Shown piece by piece: positions 26,523-34,080 of a stretch of 64,000 nucleotides of DNA. This DNA is from Neobacillus terrae. GTDB taxonomy: Bacteria > Bacillota > Bacilli > Bacillales > Cytobacillaceae. Numbering within the stretch: position 1 is the first letter of the stretch; each line of letters starts with the position of its first letter. The stretch is from the NCBI RefSeq assembly GCF_011393025.1, contig NZ_JAAOEO010000001.1, forward strand, positions 248,001-312,000, in the 5' to 3' direction. The notes under the pieces are model-generated. The model saw only the letters and a program-made list of their open reading frames with translations, was not told the origin of the DNA and did no database searches. Position numbers and translations under genes: made by a program.

Positions 26523-27608
26523 ATGAAAATACTTGTATTAGCTAACTTCGGTATGGGCTTGTATAACTTTAGAAAAGAATTATTAGAAGAACTACTAAAT
26601 CAAAAAAATGTAGTTTATATTTCGCTGCCAAATGATGAGTATGTACCAAAGTTAGTGAGTTTGGGGTGTCAATTTGTAGAAACACCTCTTGAACGGCGTG
26701 GAACGAATCCGATTAAGGATATAAAGCTTTTGCTCCACTACTTAAAGATAATCAAACGAATGAAGCCAGACGTTGTTTTAACATATACGATCAAACCGAA
26801 TGTTTATGGTGGCGTTGCATGTAGAATCACGAAAACCCCCTATATCACAAACATTACAGGGTTGGGTACATCAATTGAAAATAGAGGTTTCATTCAGAAA
26901 ATAACGTTGATGCTTTATAAGGCGGGATTAAAAAAAACATCTTGTTTATTTTTCCAAAATGAAACGAATCTAAAGTTCTTTAATGAAAAAAAGTTGGTGA
27001 AAAGCAAGGCTAGAGTGATTCCAGGCTCAGGAGTTAATTTAGTTCAGCATCCGCTTGAAGAATATCCCGATGACGATGAAAAGAACAGATTCCTCTTTAT
27101 AGGACGCATGATGAAAGCAAAGGGGATAGAAGAACTGCTGCAGGCAGCAAGAATTGTGAAAGAAAAATACCCAAATACACAATTTGATTTAATTGGCGGC
27201 TGTGAAGAAGATTATTTTCAACACTTAGCAGAATTAAATAAATCAGGAATTATAAATTATCATGGCCAGCAGAATGATGTCCATTCATTTATAAAGAAAT
27301 CTCACGCAACCATCCTTCCATCCTATCATGAAGGAACGGCTAATGTACTGCTTGAATCTGCCTCTTCAGGACGTGTTGTTTTGGCATCTAGAGTACCTGG
27401 GTGTAAAGAAACGTTTGATGAAGATTTAAGCGGTTTTGGTTTTGAGGTTAAGAGTGTTGAAAGTTTAGTAGAAGCAATCATTAAATTTATAAGGCTGCCG
27501 TACGTACAAAAGAAAGCAATGGGATTGGCTGGACGCAAAAAGATGGAAAACGAGTATGATCGGAAAATTGTGATTAATGCATACGTGGATGAAATTAACA
27601 ATTTATAA
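26523..27608 (+). CDS. PglA-like glycosyltransferase family 4
   Basis: GT4 enzyme of 361 residues: [20 protein letters not shown], then [18 protein letters not shown], then [12 protein letters not shown], with donor-site motifs [17 protein letters not shown] and [18 protein letters not shown]. The TIKPN and NITGLG motifs are typical of PglA/WbcM-type transferases that add GalNAc to lipid-linked bacillosamine. The ATG has AAGGAG 9 bp upstream. It heads the transcription unit with the UDP-sugar dehydrogenase and epimerase genes, under two SinR-type boxes. Confidence 0.87.
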   Translation: MKILVLANFGMGLYNFRKELLEELLNQKNVVYISLPNDEYVPKLVSLGCQFVETPLERRGTNPIKDIKLLLHYLKIIKRMKPDVVLTYTIKPNVYGGVACRITKTPYITNITGLGTSIENRGFIQKITLMLYKAGLKKTSCLFFQNETNLKFFNEKKLVKSKARVIPGSGVNLVQHPLEEYPDDDEKNRFLFIGRMMKAKGIEELLQAARIVKEKYPNTQFDLIGGCEEDYFQHLAELNKSGIINYHGQQNDVHSFIKKSHATILPSYHEGTANVLLESASSGRVVLASRVPGCKETFDEDLSGFGFEVKSVESLVEAIIKFIRLPYVQKKAMGLAGRKKMENEYDRKIVINAYVDEINNL

Positions 27609-27619
27609 GGAGAAATGAA

Positions 27620-29005
27620 ATGAACTTATATGAAAAGATTGTTAACAGAGAAGAAAAAGTATCTTTAATCGGTCTTGGCTATGTTGGCATGCCTATCGCT
27701 GTTTCCTTTGCAAAGAAAACGGATGTCATTGGTTTTGATGTAAATAAGGAAAAGATTGAGCTTTATAAAAATGGAATAGACCCTACCAAAGAAGTTGGGA
27801 ATGAAACAATAAAAAACACAACTGTCGATTTCACATCTGATGAAAAAAGACTAAGAGAAGCCAAATTCCATATTGTTGCCGTACCTACTCCTGTTAAAGA
27901 AGACAGAACTCCAGACTTAACTCCTATAGAATCAGCCACCTGTACTCTTGGTAGAAACTTAACCAAAGGATCCATTGTTGTTTTTGAATCCACTGTCTAC
28001 CCCGGTGTAACAGAGGATTTCTGTGTTCCTATTTTAGAAAAAGAATCTGGTTTAAAGTGTGGAGCAGACTTTAAAGTTGGATATTCTCCTGAAAGAATTA
28101 ATCCTGGTGATCAAGAGCATAGACTAGAATCAATCATTAAAGTGGTTTCTGGAATGGATAAAGAATCATTAGAAATTATTGCAAAAGTGTATGAATTGGT
28201 TGTTGATGTGGGGGTTTATAAGGCTAAAAGCATTAAAGTGGCTGAAGCTGCAAAGGTTATCGAAAATTCTCAACGAGATATAAATATCGCTTTTATGAAT
28301 GAACTTTCTATTATCTTTAATAAGATGGGCATTGATACAAAAGCAGTTCTGGAAACGGCAGGAACGAAATGGAACTTTCTTAAGTTTTCTCCTGGTCTCG
28401 TTGGAGGACATTGTATAGGGGTTGACCCGTACTATCTTACATACAAAGCGGAACAAATGGGCTACCATTCTCAAATTATCCTTTCGGGAAGAAAAATTAA
28501 TGATGACATGGGGAAGTATGTAGCGGAGTGTACTGTAAAGAAAATGATAAAAGCAAATAAACAAATAAATGGATCGAGAGTGGCTATTTTCGGTGTCACC
28601 TTTAAAGAAAATTGTCCGGATGTTCGAAATACTAAGGTAATAGATATCATTAAAGAACTAGAAGAGTTTGGAATTGAAGTAAAAGTAGTAGACCCTCTAG
28701 CTGATATAGACGATCTTTGGCGTGAATACAGAATTAATTCATGTGAAATCGATGAAATAAAAGGGATGGATGCAGTCATTTTTGCAGTTCCGCATGATGA
28801 ATTCAAATCTACGATTCATTTAGAAGACTTAGGAAAGATGTTTAGATCATCGGGGCAAATGCATATCGATTCTGAAGCAATGAATGAAGTTGCTGCAACA
28901 TCCGAATGTATTACAGATATTAACGGTAAAGTGCTAATCGACATTAAGGGGATATTTAATCGAAAAGAAGCTGAGGATATGGGCTTTTTATATTGGAGGT
29001 TATAA
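27620..29005 (+). CDS. UDP-N-acetyl-hexosamine 6-dehydrogenase, WbpA/TviB-like
   Basis: Nucleotide-sugar dehydrogenase of 461 residues. The NAD-binding N-terminus is [19 protein letters not shown]; the central part has [13 protein letters not shown]; the catalytic Cys lies in [20 protein letters not shown]; the C-terminal domain has [16 protein letters not shown]. This subfamily (WbpA, WbpO, TviB) oxidises UDP-GlcNAc or UDP-GalNAc to the uronic acid. With the epimerase next door it would give UDP-GalNAcA, as in Vi antigen synthesis. The start has a strong AAGGAG site. Confidence 0.9.
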   Translation: MNLYEKIVNREEKVSLIGLGYVGMPIAVSFAKKTDVIGFDVNKEKIELYKNGIDPTKEVGNETIKNTTVDFTSDEKRLREAKFHIVAVPTPVKEDRTPDLTPIESATCTLGRNLTKGSIVVFESTVYPGVTEDFCVPILEKESGLKCGADFKVGYSPERINPGDQEHRLESIIKVVSGMDKESLEIIAKVYELVVDVGVYKAKSIKVAEAAKVIENSQRDINIAFMNELSIIFNKMGIDTKAVLETAGTKWNFLKFSPGLVGGHCIGVDPYYLTYKAEQMGYHSQIILSGRKINDDMGKYVAECTVKKMIKANKQINGSRVAIFGVTFKENCPDVRNTKVIDIIKELEEFGIEVKVVDPLADIDDLWREYRINSCEIDEIKGMDAVIFAVPHDEFKSTIHLEDLGKMFRSSGQMHIDSEAMNEVAATSECITDINGKVLIDIKGIFNRKEAEDMGFLYWRL

Positions 29006-29006
29006 A

Positions 29007-30002
29007 GTGGGATATAAAAATTTGAGTTTTCCAAAAGGGGCTAAGTTTTTAGTAACTGGGTCAGCTGGGTTCATTGGTTCAAATCTAGTAGAAGCTATAC
29101 TAAATTTAGGTTATCAGGTCAGAGGTCTCGATAATTTTTCAACTGGAAAAGAGGAAAATGTTGAACTGTTCATGAATCATCCCAACTATGAATTTATAAA
29201 AGGCGATATTTGTGAACTTGAAACATGCATCAAGGCATGCGAAGGAGTAGATTTTGTTCTACATCAAGCTGCATGGGGAAGTGTCCCACGGAGTATTGAG
29301 ATGCCTCTTTTATACGAAGAAATTAATATAAAAGGCACTTTAAACATGATGGAGGCAGCTAGACAGAATGGTGTAAAGAAGTTTGTATATGCTTCAAGTT
29401 CTTCAGTGTATGGTGACGAGCCAAACCTTCCTAAAAAAGAAGGTAGAGAGGGAAATGTATTATCACCATATGCACTTACCAAAATGGTTAATGAGGAATA
29501 CGGCAAACTATATACCAAGTTATATGGTCTAGATACTTATGGGTTACGGTATTTCAATGTCTTTGGCAAAAGACAAGACCCAAATGGAGCATATGCAGCA
29601 GTTATTCCTAAATTCATTAAACAATTACTAGATAATAAAAGTCCAACTATTAATGGTGATGGGAAGCAAAGCAGGGATTTTACGTATATTGAAAATGTAA
29701 TTGAAGCTAATTTGAAGGCATGTAAAGCAAATAGTATTGCAGCTGGGCAGTCATATAATATAGCTTATGGCGAAAGAGAGTTTTTGATAGATATTTATAC
29801 TCACCTGTGTAGCGCCTTAGGAAAGGATATTGAACCTATTTTTGGTGCTGAACGAAAAGGTGATATTAAGCACAGTAATGCTGATATATCTAAGGCGAAA
29901 GAATTGCTAGGTTATGAACCGGAATGGAGTTTTGAGAGAGGTATTGAAGCTGCTATAGAATGGTATCAAAAAGATTTGAATCAGGCAGCTATTATTTTAT
30001 AA
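29007..30002 (+). CDS. UDP-GlcNAc(A) 4-epimerase, WbpP/TviC-like SDR
   Basis: Extended SDR enzyme of 331 residues: the NAD-binding TGSAGFIGSNLVEAILNLGY, the QAAWGSVPRS segment typical of WbpP/TviC, YASSSSVYGDEPNLPKKE, the catalytic Tyr-x3-Lys in SPYALTKMVNEEYG, and YFNVFGKRQDPNGAYAAVIP. It interconverts UDP-GlcNAc/GalNAc or their uronic acids. The GTG start has GGAGG upstream and follows the dehydrogenase stop by 1 bp, so both act in one pathway. Confidence 0.9.
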   Translation: MGYKNLSFPKGAKFLVTGSAGFIGSNLVEAILNLGYQVRGLDNFSTGKEENVELFMNHPNYEFIKGDICELETCIKACEGVDFVLHQAAWGSVPRSIEMPLLYEEINIKGTLNMMEAARQNGVKKFVYASSSSVYGDEPNLPKKEGREGNVLSPYALTKMVNEEYGKLYTKLYGLDTYGLRYFNVFGKRQDPNGAYAAVIPKFIKQLLDNKSPTINGDGKQSRDFTYIENVIEANLKACKANSIAAGQSYNIAYGEREFLIDIYTHLCSALGKDIEPIFGAERKGDIKHSNADISKAKELLGYEPEWSFERGIEAAIEWYQKDLNQAAIIL

Positions 30003-30062
30003 GACTTCAATATTTATAACCTCCGTTAATTTTATTCTGTCAAGACACTAGGAGGGATGCAA

Positions 30063-31166
30063 TTGAGTAAGCCTATAAGGATTCTGCATGTAGTTGTAAA
30101 CATGAATCGCGGTGGTGCTGAAACGCTAATAATGAATTTATACAGGAATATGGACCGTTCTAAAGTTCAATTTGACTTCCTAACGTGCAGAGAAGGAGTC
30201 TTTGATAGTGAAATTAAAGAACTCGGTGGGACAATACATCGGATTCCATATATTGAGGCAGGCCATTTTGGTTATATAAGGTCCCTTAATATGTTTTTCT
30301 CTAATAATAATGACTATACAATAGTACATTCGCATTTAAATAAGATGAGTGGATTCGTAGTTAGAGCTGCCAAGAAACATGGGATTCCTTATTGTATTTC
30401 CCACAGTCATAATACAAGTGGAGAAGGGGGAATTTTAGCTAAGAGTTATAAATGGTATTCAGGAATGTTTATTTCGTCCAATACTGATTATACCTTTGCT
30501 TGTTCACATACTGCTGCAAAATGGCTTTTCGGCAAATCAAACGAAGCGAAATTACTTAATAATGGAATCGAGCTAGAAAAGTTCTCTTACTCTCCAGATA
30601 TTAGATTGTTGAAAAGAAGGGAATTGGGGATTAGTGACCAGCTAGTTATTGGGCATGTGGGAAGGTTTACAAAACAAAAAAATCACAAATTCTTAATTGA
30701 AGTATTTGCTGAATTTGTTAAAAGAAGACCCGATTCTATTTTATTGTTATGTGGTGACGGTGTTTTACGGAAAGATATCGAAAATAGAGTAATTGAATTA
30801 AATATACAAGATAAAGTGAAGTTCCTAGGAGTTAGAAGTGACATTAATCAATTACTTCAAGCCTTTGATATATTTTTATTTCCTTCTCTACATGAAGGCT
30901 TACCGGTAACTCTTATTGAGGCACAAGCAGCAGGGATACCATGTTTAATATCTGATGAGATCACTAATGAGGTTGACTTAGGTTTAGGTTTAATGGAGTT
31001 TTTGCAACTAAAAAGTAAAGATTTATGGGTTACTAAACTAGAGAAATTTAAGGTAAATAAAATAGAACGTCAGACCTCAAAACTCAAAATACTAAGAGAT
31101 AGAGGATATGATATAAAAAATACAGCAAAATGGCTTCAAGATTTTTATATTTTAAATTCGAGGTGA
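30063..31166 (+). CDS. Glycosyltransferase family 4, EpsF-like
   Basis: GT4 transferase of 367 residues: ILHVVVNMNRGGAETLIMNL at the N-terminus, SHSHNTSGEGGILAK, the donor domain IGHVGRFTKQKNHKFLIEVF and LFPSLHEGLPVTLIEAQAAG. The pattern matches EpsF-type exopolysaccharide transferases. TTG 30063, 7 bp after GGAGGG, is the better start; ATG 30057 touches the ribosome site. The linkage is not known. Confidence 0.87.
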   Translation: MSKPIRILHVVVNMNRGGAETLIMNLYRNMDRSKVQFDFLTCREGVFDSEIKELGGTIHRIPYIEAGHFGYIRSLNMFFSNNNDYTIVHSHLNKMSGFVVRAAKKHGIPYCISHSHNTSGEGGILAKSYKWYSGMFISSNTDYTFACSHTAAKWLFGKSNEAKLLNNGIELEKFSYSPDIRLLKRRELGISDQLVIGHVGRFTKQKNHKFLIEVFAEFVKRRPDSILLLCGDGVLRKDIENRVIELNIQDKVKFLGVRSDINQLLQAFDIFLFPSLHEGLPVTLIEAQAAGIPCLISDEITNEVDLGLGLMEFLQLKSKDLWVTKLEKFKVNKIERQTSKLKILRDRGYDIKNTAKWLQDFYILNSR

Positions 31167-31172
31167 TAAATA

Positions 31173-32063
31173 TTGCCGTTATTAACTATTTTTACTCCAA
31201 CCTATAATAGGGCATATACACTTCACAAATGTTACGAATGCCTTAAAAGACAATCAAATAAAGAATTTATTTGGCTAATTATTGACGATGGATCTACTGA
31301 TAATACAAAAGAGCTAGTTGATAATTGGATTAAAGAAGATAAGATTTCGATAAGATATCATTTTCAAAATAATCTTGGGATGCATGGAGCTCATAACACT
31401 GCTTATAGACTTATAGATACAGAATTAAATGTTTGTATTGACAGCGATGATTATATGCCAGATGATGCTGTTGAAAAAATAGTTACCTTTTGGAAAGAAA
31501 ATGGTAGTGATGATATTGGTGGTATTATCGGTTTAGATTGCAAGGATACTGGAGAAATTTTAGGAACAGATTTACCTAAGAATATTAAAACCTCAACATT
31601 ATTTAACTTATATAATAAGTATGGAGTTAAAGGAGATAAAAAGTTAGTTTATCGGACTAGCTTAACTAAGAAGTATCCTTACCCGGTTTATCAAAGTGAA
31701 AAATTAGTTCCTCTTTCATATAAATACTATATGTTAGATCAGGAATGTGAAATGCTGCTAATGAATGAACGGCTTTGTTGTGTCGAATATTTGCCAGACG
31801 GATCTTCAAAAAACATATTAAAACAATATAAAGTTAGTCCAATGGGATTTAGATTTTATAGAATGGAAATGATGAAATTACCTAACACCACGTTGTTTTT
31901 CAGGTTTAAGCAGGCGATCCATTATGTATCTTCTAGTATATTTGCTGAAAGTAAGAGTTTTTTAAGGGATTCCCCCCAAAAGCTTTTAACTCTGATTGCC
32001 TTACCGTTTGGTATAGTTCTAAATAAATATATAGTAGCTAAGATGGCGGAACATAAACTTTAA
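31173..32063 (+). CDS. Glycosyltransferase family 2
   Basis: GT-A transferase of 296 residues: LLTIFTPTYNRAYTLHKCYE, then IIDDGSTDNTKELVDNW, and the DXD-like VCIDSDDYMPDDAV. This is the subtype common in Bacteroides and Clostridium glycan loci. The TTG start has GAGGTGAT upstream, 6 bp after the previous stop. It is the last gene of the polysaccharide locus before the RiPP-like cluster. Confidence 0.87.
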   Translation: MPLLTIFTPTYNRAYTLHKCYECLKRQSNKEFIWLIIDDGSTDNTKELVDNWIKEDKISIRYHFQNNLGMHGAHNTAYRLIDTELNVCIDSDDYMPDDAVEKIVTFWKENGSDDIGGIIGLDCKDTGEILGTDLPKNIKTSTLFNLYNKYGVKGDKKLVYRTSLTKKYPYPVYQSEKLVPLSYKYYMLDQECEMLLMNERLCCVEYLPDGSSKNILKQYKVSPMGFRFYRMEMMKLPNTTLFFRFKQAIHYVSSSIFAESKSFLRDSPQKLLTLIALPFGIVLNKYIVAKMAEHKL

Positions 32064-32105
32064 GGTATTATTATATCTAACTTCATCTTTTTTTGTCGGA
32101 ATATT

Positions 32106-32121
32106 GTTCTTTATAAAGAAA
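32106..32121. promoter_or_regulatory. SinR-type operator box C1
   Basis: GTTCTTTATAAAGAAA, one mismatch from the 16-bp dyad. A TATAAT -10 element follows 11 bp after it (32133-32138), the same layout as box A1, so the box covers the -35 region of the RiPP promoter. Confidence 0.6.
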
Positions 32122-32138
32122 TTAAGGTAGATTATAAT
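32108..32138 (+). promoter_or_regulatory. Putative promoter of the RiPP-like cluster
   Basis: Perfect TATAAT at 32133-32138 preceded by weak -35 candidates (TTCTTT or TTTATA) within box C1. The start of transcription would be near 32145, giving a ~105-nt leader before the precursor gene. Confidence 0.5.
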
Positions 32139-32139
32139 A

Positions 32140-32189
32140 TTTAAAAGAAGAAACAATTAACAATAAAAATAATTGTTTCCTTCTTTAAA
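32140..32189. promoter_or_regulatory. Long imperfect hairpin in the precursor leader
   Basis: Arms TTAAAAGAAGAAACAATTA and TAATTGTTTCCTTCTTTAAA are almost perfectly complementary (one shifted base) around a ~10-nt loop. It could end upstream transcription, stabilise the precursor mRNA or act in attenuation. It is followed directly by a perfect Shine-Dalgarno sequence. Confidence 0.5.
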
Positions 32190-32190
32190 A

Positions 32191-32200
32191 AAGGAGGTGA
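32191..32200 (+). promoter_or_regulatory. Orphan consensus Shine-Dalgarno sequence
   Basis: AAGGAGGTGA matches the 16S anti-SD perfectly but lies 50 bp before the precursor ATG, which has its own AGAGGTGG site. Only a six-codon TTG frame (32212-32232) follows it at a workable distance. Confidence 0.4.
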
Positions 32201-32213
32201 GAACAGCCATATT

Positions 32214-32229
32214 GTTCATTATAATGAAC
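32214..32229. promoter_or_regulatory. SinR-type operator box C2
   Basis: GTTCATTATAATGAAC is a perfect 16-bp palindrome with an embedded TATAAT. It lies 108 bp downstream of box C1 and 20 bp before the precursor start codon. The same sequence recurs at 38565-38580. Confidence 0.65.
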
Positions 32230-32249
32230 TGAACTCTAGAGGTGGTCTT

Positions 32250-32486
32250 ATGCAAGCCAAAAAAAATATTCAAACAAATTTTTACACCGCTCCAAAAGTA
32301 TTAATTCACCAACCTATCAGATTCGAAACAGCTCAAAGCTGGAATCCTGGTAAGGGAAAACATACTCATCCAGGCCATGGGAACGGTGGAATCCATTTTC
32401 CTCCGACTAATCCAAATCCTCAGCCATGTGGGGCAGGTACCCCAGGCCAAGGAAATGGGAATGGTAATGATAAGTGTAAGCCTTAG
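32250..32486 (+). CDS. Candidate RiPP precursor peptide, Gly/Asn/His-rich
   Basis: This 78-residue peptide starts at ATG with an AGAGGTGG site. Leader-like residues 1-28 contain Y12-T-A-P15-x-V17 and T27. That spacing equals the lasso-leader rule Y(-17)xxP(-14)x[LV](-12)...T(-2), which would put the core start at Q29. The presumed core begins QSWNPGKGKHTHPGHGNGG and continues Pro/Asn/Gly-rich to Cys60, GAGTPGQGNGNGND, and Cys76. It has no Asp/Glu at core positions 7-9, so no lasso macrolactam is possible there. Neighbours are a kinase, a PqqD-like protein, a peptidase and an ABC exporter. The modification and exact cleavage site are unknown. Confidence 0.65.
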   Translation: MQAKKNIQTNFYTAPKVLIHQPIRFETAQSWNPGKGKHTHPGHGNGGIHFPPTNPNPQPCGAGTPGQGNGNGNDKCKP

Positions 32487-32493
32487 TCTATCC

Positions 32494-32536
32494 AAAAAGA
32501 AGGGTCAATGGCTTTAATACCATTGGCTTTCTTTTT
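32494..32536 (+). terminator. Leaky terminator between precursor and kinase genes
   Basis: AAAAAGAAGGGTCAATGG and CCATTGGCTTTCTTTTT pair into a hairpin with a ~7-nt loop and a U-rich 3' side. Lying between the precursor and the processing genes, it would give more precursor than enzyme mRNA, as is common in RiPP operons. Confidence 0.65.
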
Positions 32537-32564
32537 AAAAGATTTTTGGTTAGGAGAGTAACCA

Positions 32565-33341
32565 ATGGAAAGTATATATGTGAACATTGGCGACCATGTC
32601 TTACATATTTTATTAAAAGTTCAATTTCCTTATAAAAGTTTTATAAAAAACTTTAAAAAGATTTTGAACAAACAGTCTAATTTGGAAATAACAATATATG
32701 ATGACTATGGGTTACCTTTCAAAAATTATGATGTTGAAATTACTTCTAGTTCAAATCAAATCAAATACCGGAGAGCAGATTACTTAATTCAAGTCGACAA
32801 AGACTTCAAACATGCAACCATACATGTACATAACGAACTAGCACTTAAGCACGCAATGATGAATTTATATAGTGCTTTTCTTGTTCACAATAAATGGGGG
32901 CTTTTAATACATTCTTCGTGTGCAATAGAAAATGGTAAGGGCCATCTTTTCTCAGGTCAATCAGGAGCTGGTAAGTCTACTGCTGCAAAATTATCATTTC
33001 CAAGAGACCTTCTTTCAGATGAAGCATCACTTGTAAAAATTGAAAATGATAGTATAACAGTTTTCAATTCTCCTTTTCGGAGTGAGCTTGAAGCGGGCGA
33101 TTATCAGGGAAGCGTTGAACTGAATAGTATCCAGTTATTACATCAATCCCCAGAAAACAACCGTGTAAAGTTAGATAAGTCTGATGCATTGATACAATTA
33201 ATGGATAAGGTTTTTTTCTGGCCACATAGCCCTGAAGAAACGAAAACAATTATGAAGCTGCTTAGCACGCTTGTAAAACAGGTACCAGTATATGATCTTT
33301 CTTTTCAAAAAAATAATACCTTTTGGGAGCTGATTTCTTAA
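32565..33341 (+). CDS. HprK-like kinase of RiPP-cluster type
   Basis: This 258-residue protein has a P-loop in HLFSGQSGAGKSTAAKL at about residue 135, preceded by the HprK-like WGLLIHSSCAIENGKG and followed by LLSDEASLVKIEND. Paeninodin-type lasso clusters encode such HPr-kinase relatives (PadeK, ThcoK) that phosphorylate the precursor's C-terminal Ser. Here the precursor ends in KCKP, so a different target residue, or a chaperone-like role, must be considered. The gene overlaps the PqqD-like gene by 1 bp (TAATG). ATG with a TAGGAGAG site. Confidence 0.75.
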   Translation: MESIYVNIGDHVLHILLKVQFPYKSFIKNFKKILNKQSNLEITIYDDYGLPFKNYDVEITSSSNQIKYRRADYLIQVDKDFKHATIHVHNELALKHAMMNLYSAFLVHNKWGLLIHSSCAIENGKGHLFSGQSGAGKSTAAKLSFPRDLLSDEASLVKIENDSITVFNSPFRSELEAGDYQGSVELNSIQLLHQSPENNRVKLDKSDALIQLMDKVFFWPHSPEETKTIMKLLSTLVKQVPVYDLSFQKNNTFWELIS

Positions 33342-33613
33342 TGGCCCAATATATTCAAAGCGGTGAATATGATGCAACTGAATTGGACGGAGAATGGATT
33401 ATTTTGAATACTGATAACTATACGGTCACAAAAATCAACGAGGTGGGCGGTGAGTGCTGGGCTTTGCTTAAGGAAGTTCAAACAGTTGATTCGCTAACTC
33501 AGGAAATTGGGGAAAAATTCTCTTCGGCCATTCCTATTAGCCAGATGAAAAAGGATATTGAAACCTTTCTTTCACAGCTTTCAGAATGCGGGCTGATTAA
33601 AAATGTTGATTGA
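33341..33613 (+). CDS. PqqD-like RiPP recognition protein (lasso B1 type)
   Basis: A 90-residue winged-helix protein of the PqqD fold. The pattern EYDATELDGEWIILNTDNYT, VTKINEVGGECWALLKE, and FLSQLSECGLIKNVD is typical of the RRE proteins that bind leader peptides. In lasso systems B1 recognises the YxxP leader motif, which the precursor here retains. ATG 33341 overlaps the kinase stop by one base; the upstream frame from 33323 is not used. The end overlaps the peptidase gene by 11 bp. Confidence 0.8.
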   Translation: MAQYIQSGEYDATELDGEWIILNTDNYTVTKINEVGGECWALLKEVQTVDSLTQEIGEKFSSAIPISQMKKDIETFLSQLSECGLIKNVD

Positions 33614-34061
33614 TGAACAAACTTTTCTACTCTTAAAGAGAGCAATAATGAAGGATGGTTGGCTAGAATTACCTTCATTTGGAAATAGTATGTTTCCTTT
33701 AATAAAGCAGGGAACCATCTGCCGGTTCACACCTCATAGTCCAAATAATGTAAAAAAAGGTGACATTCTTTTGTTTTACAGTCTCAATGGCCAATTAATT
33801 GCTCATCGTTATTATAGCTCTAAAATAAAGAACAAAACTAGAGAATATAACTTTAAAGGTGACACCAATCTGGGATGGGACAGACCAATTGAAGAGTCGA
33901 GGGTTTTAGGAAAATTAGAGGTCATTTATAAAAGAACTTTTGAAATTCATTCAGATAACTTTATTCCTGTATTGTGGGGTGGAATAATAATGGCTTTTCC
34001 TCAAGTTTCCGGAATTCTAAGAAGATATTTAAACCACCGAATAAAATTACAATTTTATTAG
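33603..34061 (+). CDS. S24/S26 (SipW-like) Ser-His peptidase
   Basis: Signal-peptidase-like protein of 152 residues. The likely nucleophile is Ser29 in PSFGNSMFPLI and the general base is His68 in LIAHRYY, the Ser-His arrangement of SipW/archaeal signal peptidases. NFKGDTNLGWD and VLGKLEVIYK are also conserved. No N-terminal membrane anchor is visible; a hydrophobic stretch (FIPVLWGGIIMAFPQVSG) lies near the C-terminus. In this setting it could remove the leader, taking the place of the missing B2 protease. Its start lies inside the PqqD-like gene, so translation is coupled. Confidence 0.75.
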   Translation: MLIDEQTFLLLKRAIMKDGWLELPSFGNSMFPLIKQGTICRFTPHSPNNVKKGDILLFYSLNGQLIAHRYYSSKIKNKTREYNFKGDTNLGWDRPIEESRVLGKLEVIYKRTFEIHSDNFIPVLWGGIIMAFPQVSGILRRYLNHRIKLQFY

Positions 34062-34080
34062 ATTGATGGAGAATGTTGAA

